Positions 1 to 11,700 of a stretch of DNA of 64,000 nucleotides are shown one piece after another. The stretch lies in contig JAYKAV010003044.1 in the NCBI GenBank assembly GCA_035582835.1, forward strand, positions 4,754,018 through 4,818,017, read 5' to 3'. The notes under the pieces are model-generated. The model was given only the letters and a program-made list of their open reading frames with translations, was not told where the DNA came from and searched no databases. The position numbers and the translations under genes were made by a program. This DNA is from Phoebastria nigripes. Its lineage: Eukaryota; Chordata; Aves; Procellariiformes; Diomedeidae. The stretch's first letter is position 1, and each line of letters opens with the position of its first letter.

Positions 1-1178
1 GGCCTCTGGGATGATCCTGCACCTGCTCAAAACGAAGCACAGTTAAAATCCAGGACTGCCCCATCTTCCTGCAGCCAGCGCGCACAGGTTTGCCCCGAGA
101 CAGGACAACAGGCTTGCTGCAGCTCAAGCCACAGGGATGTCACCCTGCAGCAGCTGAAAACAGGCATGACGGACCCATTCCTAAAGTACAGCCAGGTACC
201 CCAACCTCAGCCACCTTCAGAAATATCCGAGTTAAAATTCTCCAGTCCATGCCTGACAGGAAAGAGCTCAGAGTCATCCTCACAGACAACTGAGGCCGCA
301 GGGAGAACTGCACTCCAGCATCACCCCTGCACTTGCGCTTCATGCCAGGGACTGAGGGGGACCTACCAGGAGCTGCCAAGCATTTCTGCACACCACCTCC
401 CCTATTATCCCATCTCTCTTTATATTTAGGCTGCTTCAGTGTTAGGAACTACAGACACTTCTAAGAGGTTCTCCGTTGGCTGTTTTTCTTTCTCTGTCCT
501 TGCCGACATGAAGATGGCCAGAGATTTTCCACCTGTATCAGCACAGGTACTATTGCCAGCAGCTGGCCTTTACAAACCAGCATGCTTCCCTGGACCCCCA
601 GGAGCTGGAAATGTAATTCTGTCGAGCTGCACATTCCTCCAAAAGCATTTCTCAGAGCTCTGTTATGGAAAAAGGCAAACTGAGAACAAGGAATCTCTTT
701 TGATTAGGGTTTTTTTTGGGGGGTGGGGGGGTGTTTTTTTGTGTTCGTGGCATTTTGTTTTGTTTTCCCTTAAGCCAAGTTGGTGACAATTCTACTTCCT
801 CTCTTCAGGGCTGGCTCCAAAAAACTGAACACAGCACAATTCTAAGTCTCATGAAATTTAAGATTGACCATCCTGCCCTTCTGCAAGAAGATATTAACAT
901 AGCTCCTCTTTCCAAGCCACATGGGATTAACACAAGGTTGAGCTACCAAGGTTGCTACTTAGCTTTCAGAAGTTTAAAAAAGCCTTTTGAAAGGAGAAAA
1001 AACCTCTTGAAGTCATCTATGCCAGAGATAAAATGCTTGCATCTACCCTTCAAAGTCTCTAGGGATGCTGAAGAGCTGAGCCCCTCTACAGCCCTATGAA
1101 ATGGGCTAATGAGCTCTTGAGGACTCCATCTTCCCAAGTTTATACAGCCTGTGTACAAGGGGCTTAAATATAATAATA

Positions 1179-1217
<39 letters not shown>

Positions 1218-2260
1218 CCAAGTCTTCAGTTCAGGAATTAACAGGACTCACCTCTGTCTATAGTCCCATGAGATCACTGTATCATTTAATTGTTCTGCAT
1301 GCTGTTAAAATGACTAAAACTAAACTAATAGGAGCAGCTTTTGAACAGCTGGGTGCCTGGAGCAGTGGGAGCCTGACAGCTGCCCTCTCTCCCCAGGCAA
1401 TCCACGAGGCTCCTGTTCCTTTAGCAAAAACTTGTTATACAAATTAAAAAGAATTGTCAATTGATTTTAAAAAATCCTTTGGTTTTTGGGGGTTTGTGGT
1501 CTGGGAGGACAAGAAACAGATGTACATGAGAGAGGTCTACTCAGAGACCTACCATACCCAATACACAGCTTTCTTTCCAGGATGCTCAACCCCTGCTGTG
1601 CCCCGTGACACAGATGGGCTTGCTGCCTTTCAGACCCAGCCCTTTTTACTGAGCATGACCTGCAGGGTAAGCATAACTGCAGAAGTACAGAGGGTTTCCT
1701 ACTCTTTCTGAAGAGACTGCAGTTCCCAGCACACCACAGTTTACATTTACCTAAGCAGTCAGGACAGCTGCTCTAGGTTTTTTAACTCCTTCAGCTGCAC
1801 TCTATTACTGAAGAGAGTCCTATCAATATCTGCCTCAGACAGAAGCCCACACAGCACCCCAACCCCACGTGCTCTTAAATGGATTAAGTCTGACACCCCT
1901 ATATGTTCTGCAACTATCACTCATGAGGTCAAGCGCAAGGAAAACAAGATGCTTACACAACTAGACCAATGCAAGGACATCAGCATCCAATCTTGTGCCT
2001 GACATGATGAAGAGCTTCTGTCAAGTTTTTGCTCCTACAGATTTTCTACGTAAGCTTGGATGAATCACTTACCCTCTGTTTTCTTTTTATGATCATCGGC
2101 AGCAGGGATTGCATTACCTTATGAGGAATACTTGGGGCACTAAATACATCTGAACTGTGCAGTACTGAAGAAATGTATGCATATTTTACATCAGAAGCCA
2201 CTAATTCCTCTTCTTCAGTTTTCACTGGCGTCCTGTCCTTGTGGCCAGACAGCACTGCAG
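1..2260. other. Intergenic, downstream of GPR157
   Basis: I see no coding exon here. Open frames are short, lack family resemblance and overlap on both strands. The stretch holds an (AAT)n microsatellite near 1169-1216 and a T/G-rich low-complexity patch near 707-760. In human the next gene on this side is SLC2A5, but I recognise no sugar-transporter exon, so its end is presumably outside the window. Confidence 0.6.
1169..1216. repeat. (AAT)n microsatellite
   Basis: An almost uninterrupted run of AAT/ATA trinucleotides, with one imperfect unit (AAC) near its left end. It lies in non-coding DNA downstream of GPR157. In one frame it makes a poly-Asn artefact open frame, which is not a gene. 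Confidence 0.9.
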
Positions 2261-2266
2261 TTTATT
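2261..2266 (-). promoter_or_regulatory. Candidate GPR157 polyadenylation signal
   Basis: The plus strand reads TTTATT, so the minus strand has AATAAA about 290 nt past the GPR157 stop codon. It is the first canonical hexamer I noticed downstream of the stop. The surrounding bases faintly resemble an antisense MIR relic, so the hexamer could be repeat-derived. Transcript 3' ends would settle it. Confidence 0.4.
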
Positions 2267-2557
2267 TCCTCATTTTACAGGCTTGAGTAACAGACACTAC
2301 CCCAGCTCACAGGGAAGGGGAGTGGATCGGTTCTATAAATGGTTTCACCCCAAAGGAGCATGATGGGGAGCTGCTGTAGAGTCAGACAGAGAACCTCCAC
2401 AGCGGCAGCAGAAACCTACTGCTGTCAACTGCTTACTGATAGCTGTCCCCCACCCCTCACATCATGAAGCTGTGCACAGGCAAGGCAGGAGGAAAGACTC
2501 ACGCTAGATCTTTACCAAGGAAGAAGAAATCAACTCTGAGGTGTAGGCAGCCCAGAC
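2267..2557 (-). other. GPR157: Probable GPR157 3' untranslated region
   Basis: Sequence between the GPR157 stop (complement of 2558-2560) and the candidate AATAAA. No further coding potential in the GPR157 frame. The 3' UTR could be longer if another poly(A) site is used. Confidence 0.4.
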
Positions 2558-2779
2558 TCAGGTGCTGGAAAGCAGGGGTTTCATCTGCTCAGGGCCTGGC
2601 ACATCCCTGTTCTTGTGGGGTTCTGGGTGCTGCCAGTAGCTGTTTGATCTTTGCGAAGGCCAATCCAACTCATCGTAGTGGCAACAGCAAATGGAGGAAA
2701 ACAGCCGAGTCCGGACCACCCGCGTACAGAGGACAAACATAATACAGTTGGCACCTCCTTGGAACGTGTTACCNATTCC
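2558..2779 (-). CDS. GPR157: GPR157 coding exon 4 (last)
   Basis: Encodes residues 263-335: the TM7 region beginning [20 protein letters not shown], then the cysteine-rich and hydrophilic tail ending LLSST and stop TGA. The acceptor is TTGCAG just upstream (plus-strand CTG at 2780-2782). Position 2774 is N, so codon 264 is ATN: Ile (as in human) unless the base is G. Phase 0 entry. Confidence 0.95.
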   Translation of the reverse strand, partial: GXGNTFQGGANCIMFVLCTRVVRTRLFSSICCCHYDELDWPSQRSNSYWQHPEPHKNRDVPGPEQMKPLLSST

Positions 2780-5700
2780 CTGCAAGGGCAAGAAAGGAAT
2801 TAACCACTGCCGTTCCTACAGGCACCCCCCAGAGAAGAGCAAACATCATGTCAGACCGGCTATAGTACTGCCCAGCTGACAGTCAGCAGCTTCCACCTAC
2901 ATGAGAAAAACAGATTCAGAAAAATCAACCTTTCACCCAAAAGCAGACCAGACGGCTGTTGTGGGTTGCCGNTTCTACAGCCTGGTCTAGGGGAGGAGCA
3001 GGCTGAGCCCTGCTGAAGGACAGACACCCAACAGCTCTGGTCTGAGCCTGGTCCTACAAGCAGCCCGCATTGCCCAACGCTCCTATTGCAGTTATTCTCT
3101 ATAGCCACTAGATGCTGCTGAAATAGCTATTGCTGAGCATCCCAGACAGCGCTTGCCAGTAGGGAGCAGATGTTCTTGCAACACACATGTTGTTTTACCA
3201 GTACGCGCTGCATCCTGCCACCAAAAAGTGATATCAAGAGCAACAAAGCCTTATCTCCCTCCCAGATCCTCCTTCTAATGCATTTCCTGGCAAATACTTA
3301 CATGCAGGACAACCAGGACTGAATTTTGCACTGCAGGGGAGTTACAGAGGGTCAGAATGAATCGCACAGTGCTCCAGATGCGGAGGATGATAAAGATGAC
3401 AGGGATGAGAATCAACTTCTTATCGGCTATGGAAGTCCGGGGCTGAAATGCAGGTGCTCTTGAGAGAATGGGGCGATACTCTGAGAGAGCTGCGTGCTTC
3501 CATGGAGGGTGGGAGGGAGACAAAAACCATGAACAAAAAAGCTACACACATTGGACATTTCGCTCCAGGGATTCTTTCCAACGCAAACTCAATTTTTGCA
3601 TCTTGCGGGAAGTTAACAGGGACACAGTTAGGAGCACCAGTCTTCAGCCACATTCTGCCCTTGCTAACGCAAACATTCCCGCTGAAGCCAAGGAGTAGCA
3701 AATAGAGGATATCCAGCCTTTAGAGTCCCACTAAAGCTTTATATTAACAAACATCGCTATGTAGTTGCCAAGAAACCAGGTCATAACAAAGTAAAAAAAT
3801 AAATGCGGTGCTCCAGGAAATAGTTTTGCTGGGCCAGTGGCCTGGCCCCACTGCTGCTGGCTTTACCACTTTGTAAATGGATGGCTAAGGGTTTGGCCTT
3901 GGGAAGGCCTCTTGATAGATAAATATATATATATATATGGGGAGAAGTCTGGCTCATCCTTCTCAAACTATTCAAACTTTTGGCTTTCACCACAGCCACA
4001 GCCAGCAAGTTCCACAAGGAATTTATGCCCATGTGAACCAGTCCTTCAATATGTTTGTGTAGNACCTGCTGCCTGATTTCTGACCATATACTGTCAGCAG
4101 TGGGCTTCCATGGGTTTGGACAAGCCAGCAAACCTCTCTATACCAGCACACGTAGAAAAAAAAAATCAGGGATCTGTGCCCTGGATCAGGGTGGTTGGAG
4201 ACCTTCCTATGGTAGAAGCTACTGGATGGAGGAGAACAGGTCAACACAGCACAGAGAGCAGCTGCTGGGACACACGATGCTGAANACCAGGATGTTAATG
4301 TGGGTAAAGAGATGAAATCTCAGGATAGCTGACCTGCAGAAAACTATTCCTCCTACCATCAGGGCTACAGAGCGCACACAACTGATGCAGAGTATTCTCC
4401 TTGGCTCCAGTACTCCCAGCCCCGACACCTTACTTCCTCCAGAACAGAGCTGTATGACAACGCTGCACGGTGGCCTGAGTCAAACCCCGCCGAGAGCTTT
4501 CACCACAGCTTCCCATCTACTCCCATGCAGTCTTTTCCATTTGGAAAGCCCCTAGTACACACCCTGCTTGTTCCCCCCACCACAGCTACTTTCATAATTT
4601 CTCCTGCCTCTCAGACTGTGTAGGAGCCACTACTGCAAACCCCGCTTCAGCCATTACTACCACAGCCCAAACCCAGCCCTAGTTGCCTATTGCTCTTCCT
4701 CGGAAGTGGGAGATCTCCTGCCAGTAAAGAAGCTTAGTAAGCAGGCTACCAGGCTTGGCAAAATCCCTAGTGATGAGAAGAGAGATTCTCCAGCCCGGAT
4801 GGCCCCGTGTATTGCTGCTCCAGCCCCCCCTACTACGAGAACAGAGAGTGACAACGGCCTGCCCTCAGCACTGCTCCTGTAAGAGGGTCAGGGCTGGGGG
4901 TGGGAAAGGGAGAGCAGGGCACCCAAGAATCCCTGGCAGAGCAAGCGGGTAAGAGCCTGGCCGGGTGGGGGGTCAGGTTTCCAGGCAGTCACGCTGCTAT
5001 CTTTGACAGCTGCTGGAACACAGAGTCCTGTCTGATTTACGTCAGGTGATGGTGATGGGCACTAGCAAACCCTTCCCAACTCCCCTTTCCAAGGACCCTT
5101 AGGACTGCTTAAGACTACNTTGTTCTTCCAACTCGTGTGCGGGATCCTGCCCTAACCAGATTTGTGTTTATCCCTAACTACCACTGCCATAGCTTCACCA
5201 CAGCAAGCAGGTTTGCAGTGGCAGCATTTTCCAGAAGGACATCTATCCAGTTCCCCCCCCCCAATACAACTCAGAGAAAAAAAGGAATCTCTGGATGTAG
5301 TTCCTTCTGCCACTCTCAATCTAGATTTCTTTATTATGCAAATGTTGTCCTAGATGCCTGGATTCTTTCTGTTCACAAGGAACAGCAGCAAATAAGCCCC
5401 TGAATTCTGAAACCCTGCTAGGACAGGGTGTCTTCTGTACTGTGTAGGCATATGGTGCCTAATGCTATAGTGCCCAGACTCCCAAATGGGGCTTTATGCT
5501 GCTAGTACAAAACAGGTATTCATAAACGCAAACTATCATTAGAGATCCTAAAATGACTGAGGTTAGATACATCCAAACACCAAACTCAGGCTTGGTACGA
5601 GTGGAACTGTGGAAGACTGATTAAAGCTGAATTTTGTCCTTCACGTCCTGTTTCAATTCTTACTGTAAGATTTACGTTTCACTCGTGTACATCCCATAAC

Positions 5701-8700
5701 CCCTTAAGTTTTCAAAAGGTTTTTACATTCTTCTTGTGCTAAGTCATTGTGTAATGATGCTGCAGGCTGCTCAATCAGGTGTACTGCTTCTCCCAGCGGC
5801 AGGTGCATTTCAGCAGTATATGAAGCAATTCCTGCCTGCGTAGCTGCCAAATATGTAGCAAAATCTTCAGAGCATGGGAGGATATAATCACATGGCAAGT
5901 CTGTAACCTAAGCTGAAAGCAGCAAAATACTCACCGCTCTATTAATGTGCTTCTTGATGAGAATGTAGAGCACCGGCAAAGTCACATAGGCCAGTATCTC
6001 CCAAACTTTCCCCGTTAACAACATCCACAAGACCCGATCCTCTGCATCCAAGTTGACCCAACACCAGCCCACAGAAACATTGGAGGCATCATAGCCAATC
6101 TTCTTCAGAGCAACAGCAGCCACCGTAATGCCAAGGGGGACTCCCCAGCTGAGGAAAGAACATGAAGAGCAAGGTTAAGCCAAGAACATACTCAGTTTAG
6201 TCCCTCCACACCCCTGGGAAAATGGGTGACAGACCAAGGGATTCTTCATCAGACAGGATGCCAATACNTATTCCAGAACATCGACATTCCTGCATCAGGC
6301 CTAAGGGAAGTGACTGACAAACAGGTATTTGACAGCATATGAATGTGGACTGCAAATCCACTTCCTAGGGAGCCACTCGAGGAACTTGGATCCCCCGTCC
6401 TGAAGGACAGATTCATAATGATGTGCTACACTCTAAACTGGAACCTGGCCCCCACAGCAAGCGGTCAGGGTCCAGCGAGGTGAAGAGGAGACATCCCTCC
6501 TACTCCCCTTCTCCCATTCTCTCCTGGATACAGGCGAGGTCGAGGATTTGACAAGGTCGGAGCATTGTACAACATGACTATCCTGTAGGACCCAGCCATT
6601 CAGGAGCAAGCTGGCTGATACACAGCTTTCAGAACACAAGCAACCAAATCCCACATTCTGATTCTTAAGTGACACTTGGCACAAAGGACCAGCAGACAAA
6701 GAAATCCACAATTTTATTCCATCAGTGGGAGGGTTTTTTTTTTTGTTTTTAAATGGAGGTGTAGTCAAGATTTTGGGAGCAAAAGGATAATTTCTGAAAG
6801 ACAAAGGGCAAGTTTCTTCCCAAGGAAAAGCACTGGCAGTAACAGCAAAAAGCTAAGCAAGCAGAGGAGTCACATTCACATGATTTGGAGCTGTGCTTTG
6901 ACTTTGGCTTCTCTCTTGACAGCAGAGGCAAATACAGGGAAGCATTTGGAAGAAAAACAAATTGTGGTGACACCCACGAATTAAGTCACTCTGCAACTTG
7001 GGCTGCCCACAAAATAAAAAGAACATGAGCAAGAACTGAAAAATTCCATGAACTCAAATGTAAAAATACTCAGCCCCTTCCTGGGTGCTGTTAATACCCA
7101 GGACTTTACAGGCCTACCCTAGCCTGTCATGTACAACTCACAAATTACTCTACAACTGAAATACTGCCCTGCATTCAACTGAATGCATCGCCTGCCCTTC
7201 CCATATTCATCCTCAGAGAAAGGTTCTGGGGAGCCTTAAGAGGGACAAGGGAAACTCCTCAGTAAGTGACACAAATGCTTCAGAGAGTGCTCAGACTGAG
7301 CTGCTAGCATAGCCCTCCTGGTCTCTCCAGATGCAAAGAAAACAAAGCCATTACTGTATTGCTCTCATTACCTTCCTGGTTCACACTCGTCTTTCACAGA
7401 CAGCCTGGAGCAGCTGCAGAGAACATGAAAAGGATCTTCCTCCTAAAATCTGTTTCACATCCATCAGACTGCGTAGGCAACCAGCAGTTGCCTAGACCAG
7501 ATTATCTGAAATTCCACAGCCCGATTGAAAAATCAGAGATAATCCTGTGATATTAGATATCAAAAATACCCCATTTCCTACTCTTAAATAATGTCTGGGT
7601 TCACTTACAAAACAAAACAAATGAAAATATAATGCTGTAAAAAAAAAAAATTCAGAGTCAACCTTTTAGCATGTCTAGAACATTTTGTTTCCATGTTCCA
7701 TTCAGAACAGCCAGTGCTAATCCAAGCCAGAGCTGTTACTTAAGAACAGTTCTGCTGCAGGAAGCCCTCCCCCTGCTATTATCAGAGCAGGCTTTCTAAA
7801 AGCATTCCCGATGTTTCGCCACCGCCGCCAAAGTTTCTACACAACTCAAGACTCATTTTGGTAAAAATGGTGATTTGCCTGAAAACAAGGATTACAGATG
7901 CAAAGACGTTCAAATTTCAGTACGCTTGGAAGAGCTGACCACTAAGGTAAAGAATTCAAGAGAACTGGCACTTCCTTAAAGAAACCATAATAAGGCACAC
8001 ATGCACAAGAAAAAGGAAGTGTATTAAAAAACTAATTTGCCTAAATAATGATCTCCACAGTGACCTGAAACTGAAAGAGAATTCTATGAGAAGATAAAAC
8101 CAGGTCAAATTACTAGGCATGGCTGTAAAAGAGAACAGCATAAGCACTTACAGACACAGTGAGAGGCCACAGTAGGAAATAACAGACCACTAGGCAAGGG
8201 ACTTAAAAAAATCTTCAAGTATCTAACTAGTAAAAGGAAGAACGTGGAAGCAAACTGCCACACATCAGGCAGTTAATTTGCAGTGAAATAGTGTATTGGG
8301 ATCAGATGGCTATTACAACTAACACCAAGGACAAAGGATTACAAACTCAAAAGCGAAGTTAGAAAGAATCTCGAAAGTAAACAGACATTTCAGTGAACTT
8401 CTTCAGCTCCATTTTAGAAAACTGGAAAGGAGAACTGAGACTAGTGATTTGATTATTCTTAAGAACCCTTAAATGACAGATTCCCAAGGAAAATATCAAT
8501 GTTTTCTACCCATCTAAAAGAAGAGGAACAGAGAATCACAATATTATACACCCAAGGCATATGTAAAGACTGGAATCAAAAGGATCCAAGATAACACGAA
8601 GAGGCGGAAATTTTACTCTGAGCCCCAAAGACAGTGCAATTATGTAGGTTGGGCCTCTCAAAAAACACACTTGGATCTAAACNCAATCAGCGTGGGAGAG

Positions 8701-11700
8701 AAGGGAAAGAAGGCTTCTCCTTGCCTCTCTGTAAGAAGGCTGGCAATCCCATCTCTAAGGCAGATACAACAGTACTTATTTCCCTAATATAGCCCCCAGC
8801 AATCTATTAATAAAAATACATACAACNCAGCATATCTTTCCACATTAACACCAATGCTGCATTTATACAAGGTAGGACAAGGACCCTTAAACTGTAGCAG
8901 CGTACAGCTCAAGTTGTGTTGGTTTTCTTGTCCTCAGTATGCCTGGGGCAGATTGCTTAATACCACATTTTGATTTACACTGCACAGCTGCTTTTTTTTT
9001 TTTTTTTTTCTTTCCCCCAGAGGCTCTTACAAGCAGGGAAGACTTGCAGTCACCTTCCTGCCCAGGTTAGACAACAAGCCATCCTACCAGCAAGCCTGCA
9101 GGCAATTCCTTCTGGGGACAGGAATTTTTACTCTGTAAGAGAAAAAAAAAAATCAGTCTTCTAGATATACCAGCCAATTTCAGGAAAGAGCTTTGAGCAT
9201 ACATTGTAAGCAGAACTCCAGACCAAATCTGCTCCTATTTAATTTTTTAATTTTTGCCCGCCCCCCCCCTTTTTTTTAACCCACTCAAACATTAAGCTGA
9301 GTTAAGCAGTACCAAAACACTTAAACATTAAGCAGTACCAAAGTACCAACTTCCCAGTACCAAGCGGAGACTTCTCCCAGAGAAGCCNGCAAGGATTTAA
9401 AAGCTAAGGCACCAGCAGTCTGGTAGTTCGCACTTTGGTTGGCCTGACCTACAAGCTTTTATAAACTAAGTGATAAAGCCACAGCAAATATCAAGAGATC
9501 CCTGCACCTTACAGGCAACACTTAAAGAGACTTAAGTCCAGTTCTGAAATTTAGCACTGGCACAATCATGCACGAGGCAGTCCATTGAGGACCCAGATGT
9601 ACAGTAGAGCGGCACATGAAAGGATCCCCAAGTACTCCATGGATACGCATGCATATATACATATATATGCATGGTTATAAACATATATATAAGCACACAT
9701 GCATATATATATTATATATAAGCACACACACATAAGATTTTTTAATATGTATATATAAAAGCATATATATGCTTATGACCATCTGCATAGCCTGATCATG
9801 AAATGCAAATACTTCAGGGGTTGACAGCAACTGCTATCAAAAGCAAAGCAAGAAACAAACCCAAGGTGGGTTCTGGTCCATTCCTCACCCTGAGTTTGGA
9901 CCAACTACTCTCACAGCAAAGATGACATTACCCAACTAAATGATACTTGATATTTAGAAATCCAGAACAAGTGAGGTGGCCTGGAAATCTACCCTCTGGA
10001 TGCCNGAACTTACACCCTACAACTACATAAATATTTTCAAAGCTAACTGTAAGCTTGTTTTCAAAGCTCATCTGAGATCAACACAAGTTTAAAACCAAAG
10101 CAAAGCCTGTAGTTCTCTAGTCTGGCAGCAGAATAGGTGGAGTGGAGGTGTTACCACATGAATCAATAAGGAACAAACCTGTTTGACAGGTTTCACCCAG
10201 TGTAACAGCCTTATTTCCCTAAAAAGAAAATTTCAGGTACTGACTTCCAACATGTATTTAGTCAGCTCCACTCAGCTAAAGAACAAACAGGCTCTGGTTA
10301 TACTCAACACTTGCCCCTATGAGTGGCTTGTGAAGAATAGGAAACATGCATGACGAAACTCCATCCTGCTTTGAATCCCTTCCAGAAGTGTGTCTCGGGA
10401 TGACTCTTCACACAATGGTCGCTGCATGACTGCATTCGCAACCTATGAAGCAAGGAGGGGAAAAAAAAATCCCAGGTTCTTGCCTAGCCAAAAATACTGG
10501 AAACTTATCTTTAAATCCTTAAAACATCATCTGCCCTTTGCCACCTTTCCTCTTGCCCTAGACAGGTCTCCCTCACCTACCTTCTGCAATTAATGTATGG
10601 ACTAGTATCTTTTCGTATCCGTTGCAGCAGTTCCTATCTGCGTGGTACTAAAAGATTTTTAGGCTCACAGCACCACAGATAGCCAGCAGGACTTTGAAGC
10701 ACTGAGAAGTGCGAGGGGGAGCCATCGCCAAGCATTATGTCCAGAATTTAATTTTATGATTGAGTTCTCAGGTAATGATAAAAGTGCAGGGAAGGAAAGA
10801 AGGAAGATGTGTCACAAGGGGATGGGCAGAGAACAGGTCCTTACTTGTTTTCTCTGGCTTTTCATACAGATCGTAAAGCAGGAAGAAGCTTTAAACGCTG
10901 GCTCTGCACAGAATGGGAGTCATTTATGAAGCAGAACCTGGCAATAGGTCTTCGATGACAGCTATCTATATTGCCCTTTAAACAGAGCAAGTGGAGCTGA
11001 TCAATACCAAGAAGAGAAGATGGCATTTTATTTTTACTGCTAAGACCTGAAAATAAACCTCGCAAATTCACACCGAGGAAGTTCAGTTTGAACACTCCCT
11101 TCCTCTCTGTCGCAGGGTTAGAGCAATCTTTCAGGATTTTTACAGTTTTAAAAGAGCGCACAGATTACGGCCAACATTATTTCAGTGACTCTGCCTGTTT
11201 CTTTCTGCATTTTGTAGCCGATGAGGCTGAGAAGCATTAAACCAGATGGAGAAGTTAAAGTACAGACAAAGGCCACAAAACAAGTGATTAGCAGACAGGA
11301 AAATTACAAATAGGTCAGATTTGCATCCATTCTTTGATGTAGCCTGATGTAGACAGCTTGTCCATAAACAAGTCAGACTCCTTTTTCCTGTTCCTTAAGC
11401 AACATGTGGCTCTCTACTGGCACTCCATCCTCTCCATAATCCTTATAGTGCAGCTCTCTATTCACTTGAAATGAAATAACCTAACAAACTCCACTGTCTC
11501 ACTCCATCTTATTGCAACTTCACCAACAATAGCCTGGTGTACCCAGATGGATGTGCAGTCACCTCAGGCCTCCTCACATGCAGACCTTGCTGCCAAGCAA
11601 TAATTAGAACAGGTAGGGCAGGAATCGAAGTTCCTCTCTGATTCACACTTAGCCTTCATGTCTTTCTCTGGTCCACCTTTTCCTGGACTCAACTCTAATT

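Larger units (their letters stand above)
3497..5934 (-). other. GPR157: GPR157 intron 2
   Basis: Intron between coding exons 2 and 3. It carries an (AT)n tract near 3921-3938 and an ancient interspersed-repeat relic near 3950-4080. No independent gene is seen; the open frames here are short. Confidence 0.85.

Noticed and set aside
1151..1447. Poly-Asn protein
   Set aside because: Translation of the (AAT)n microsatellite.
1..2260. SLC2A5 exon expected from human gene order
   Set aside because: No sugar-transporter motif is visible in any frame.
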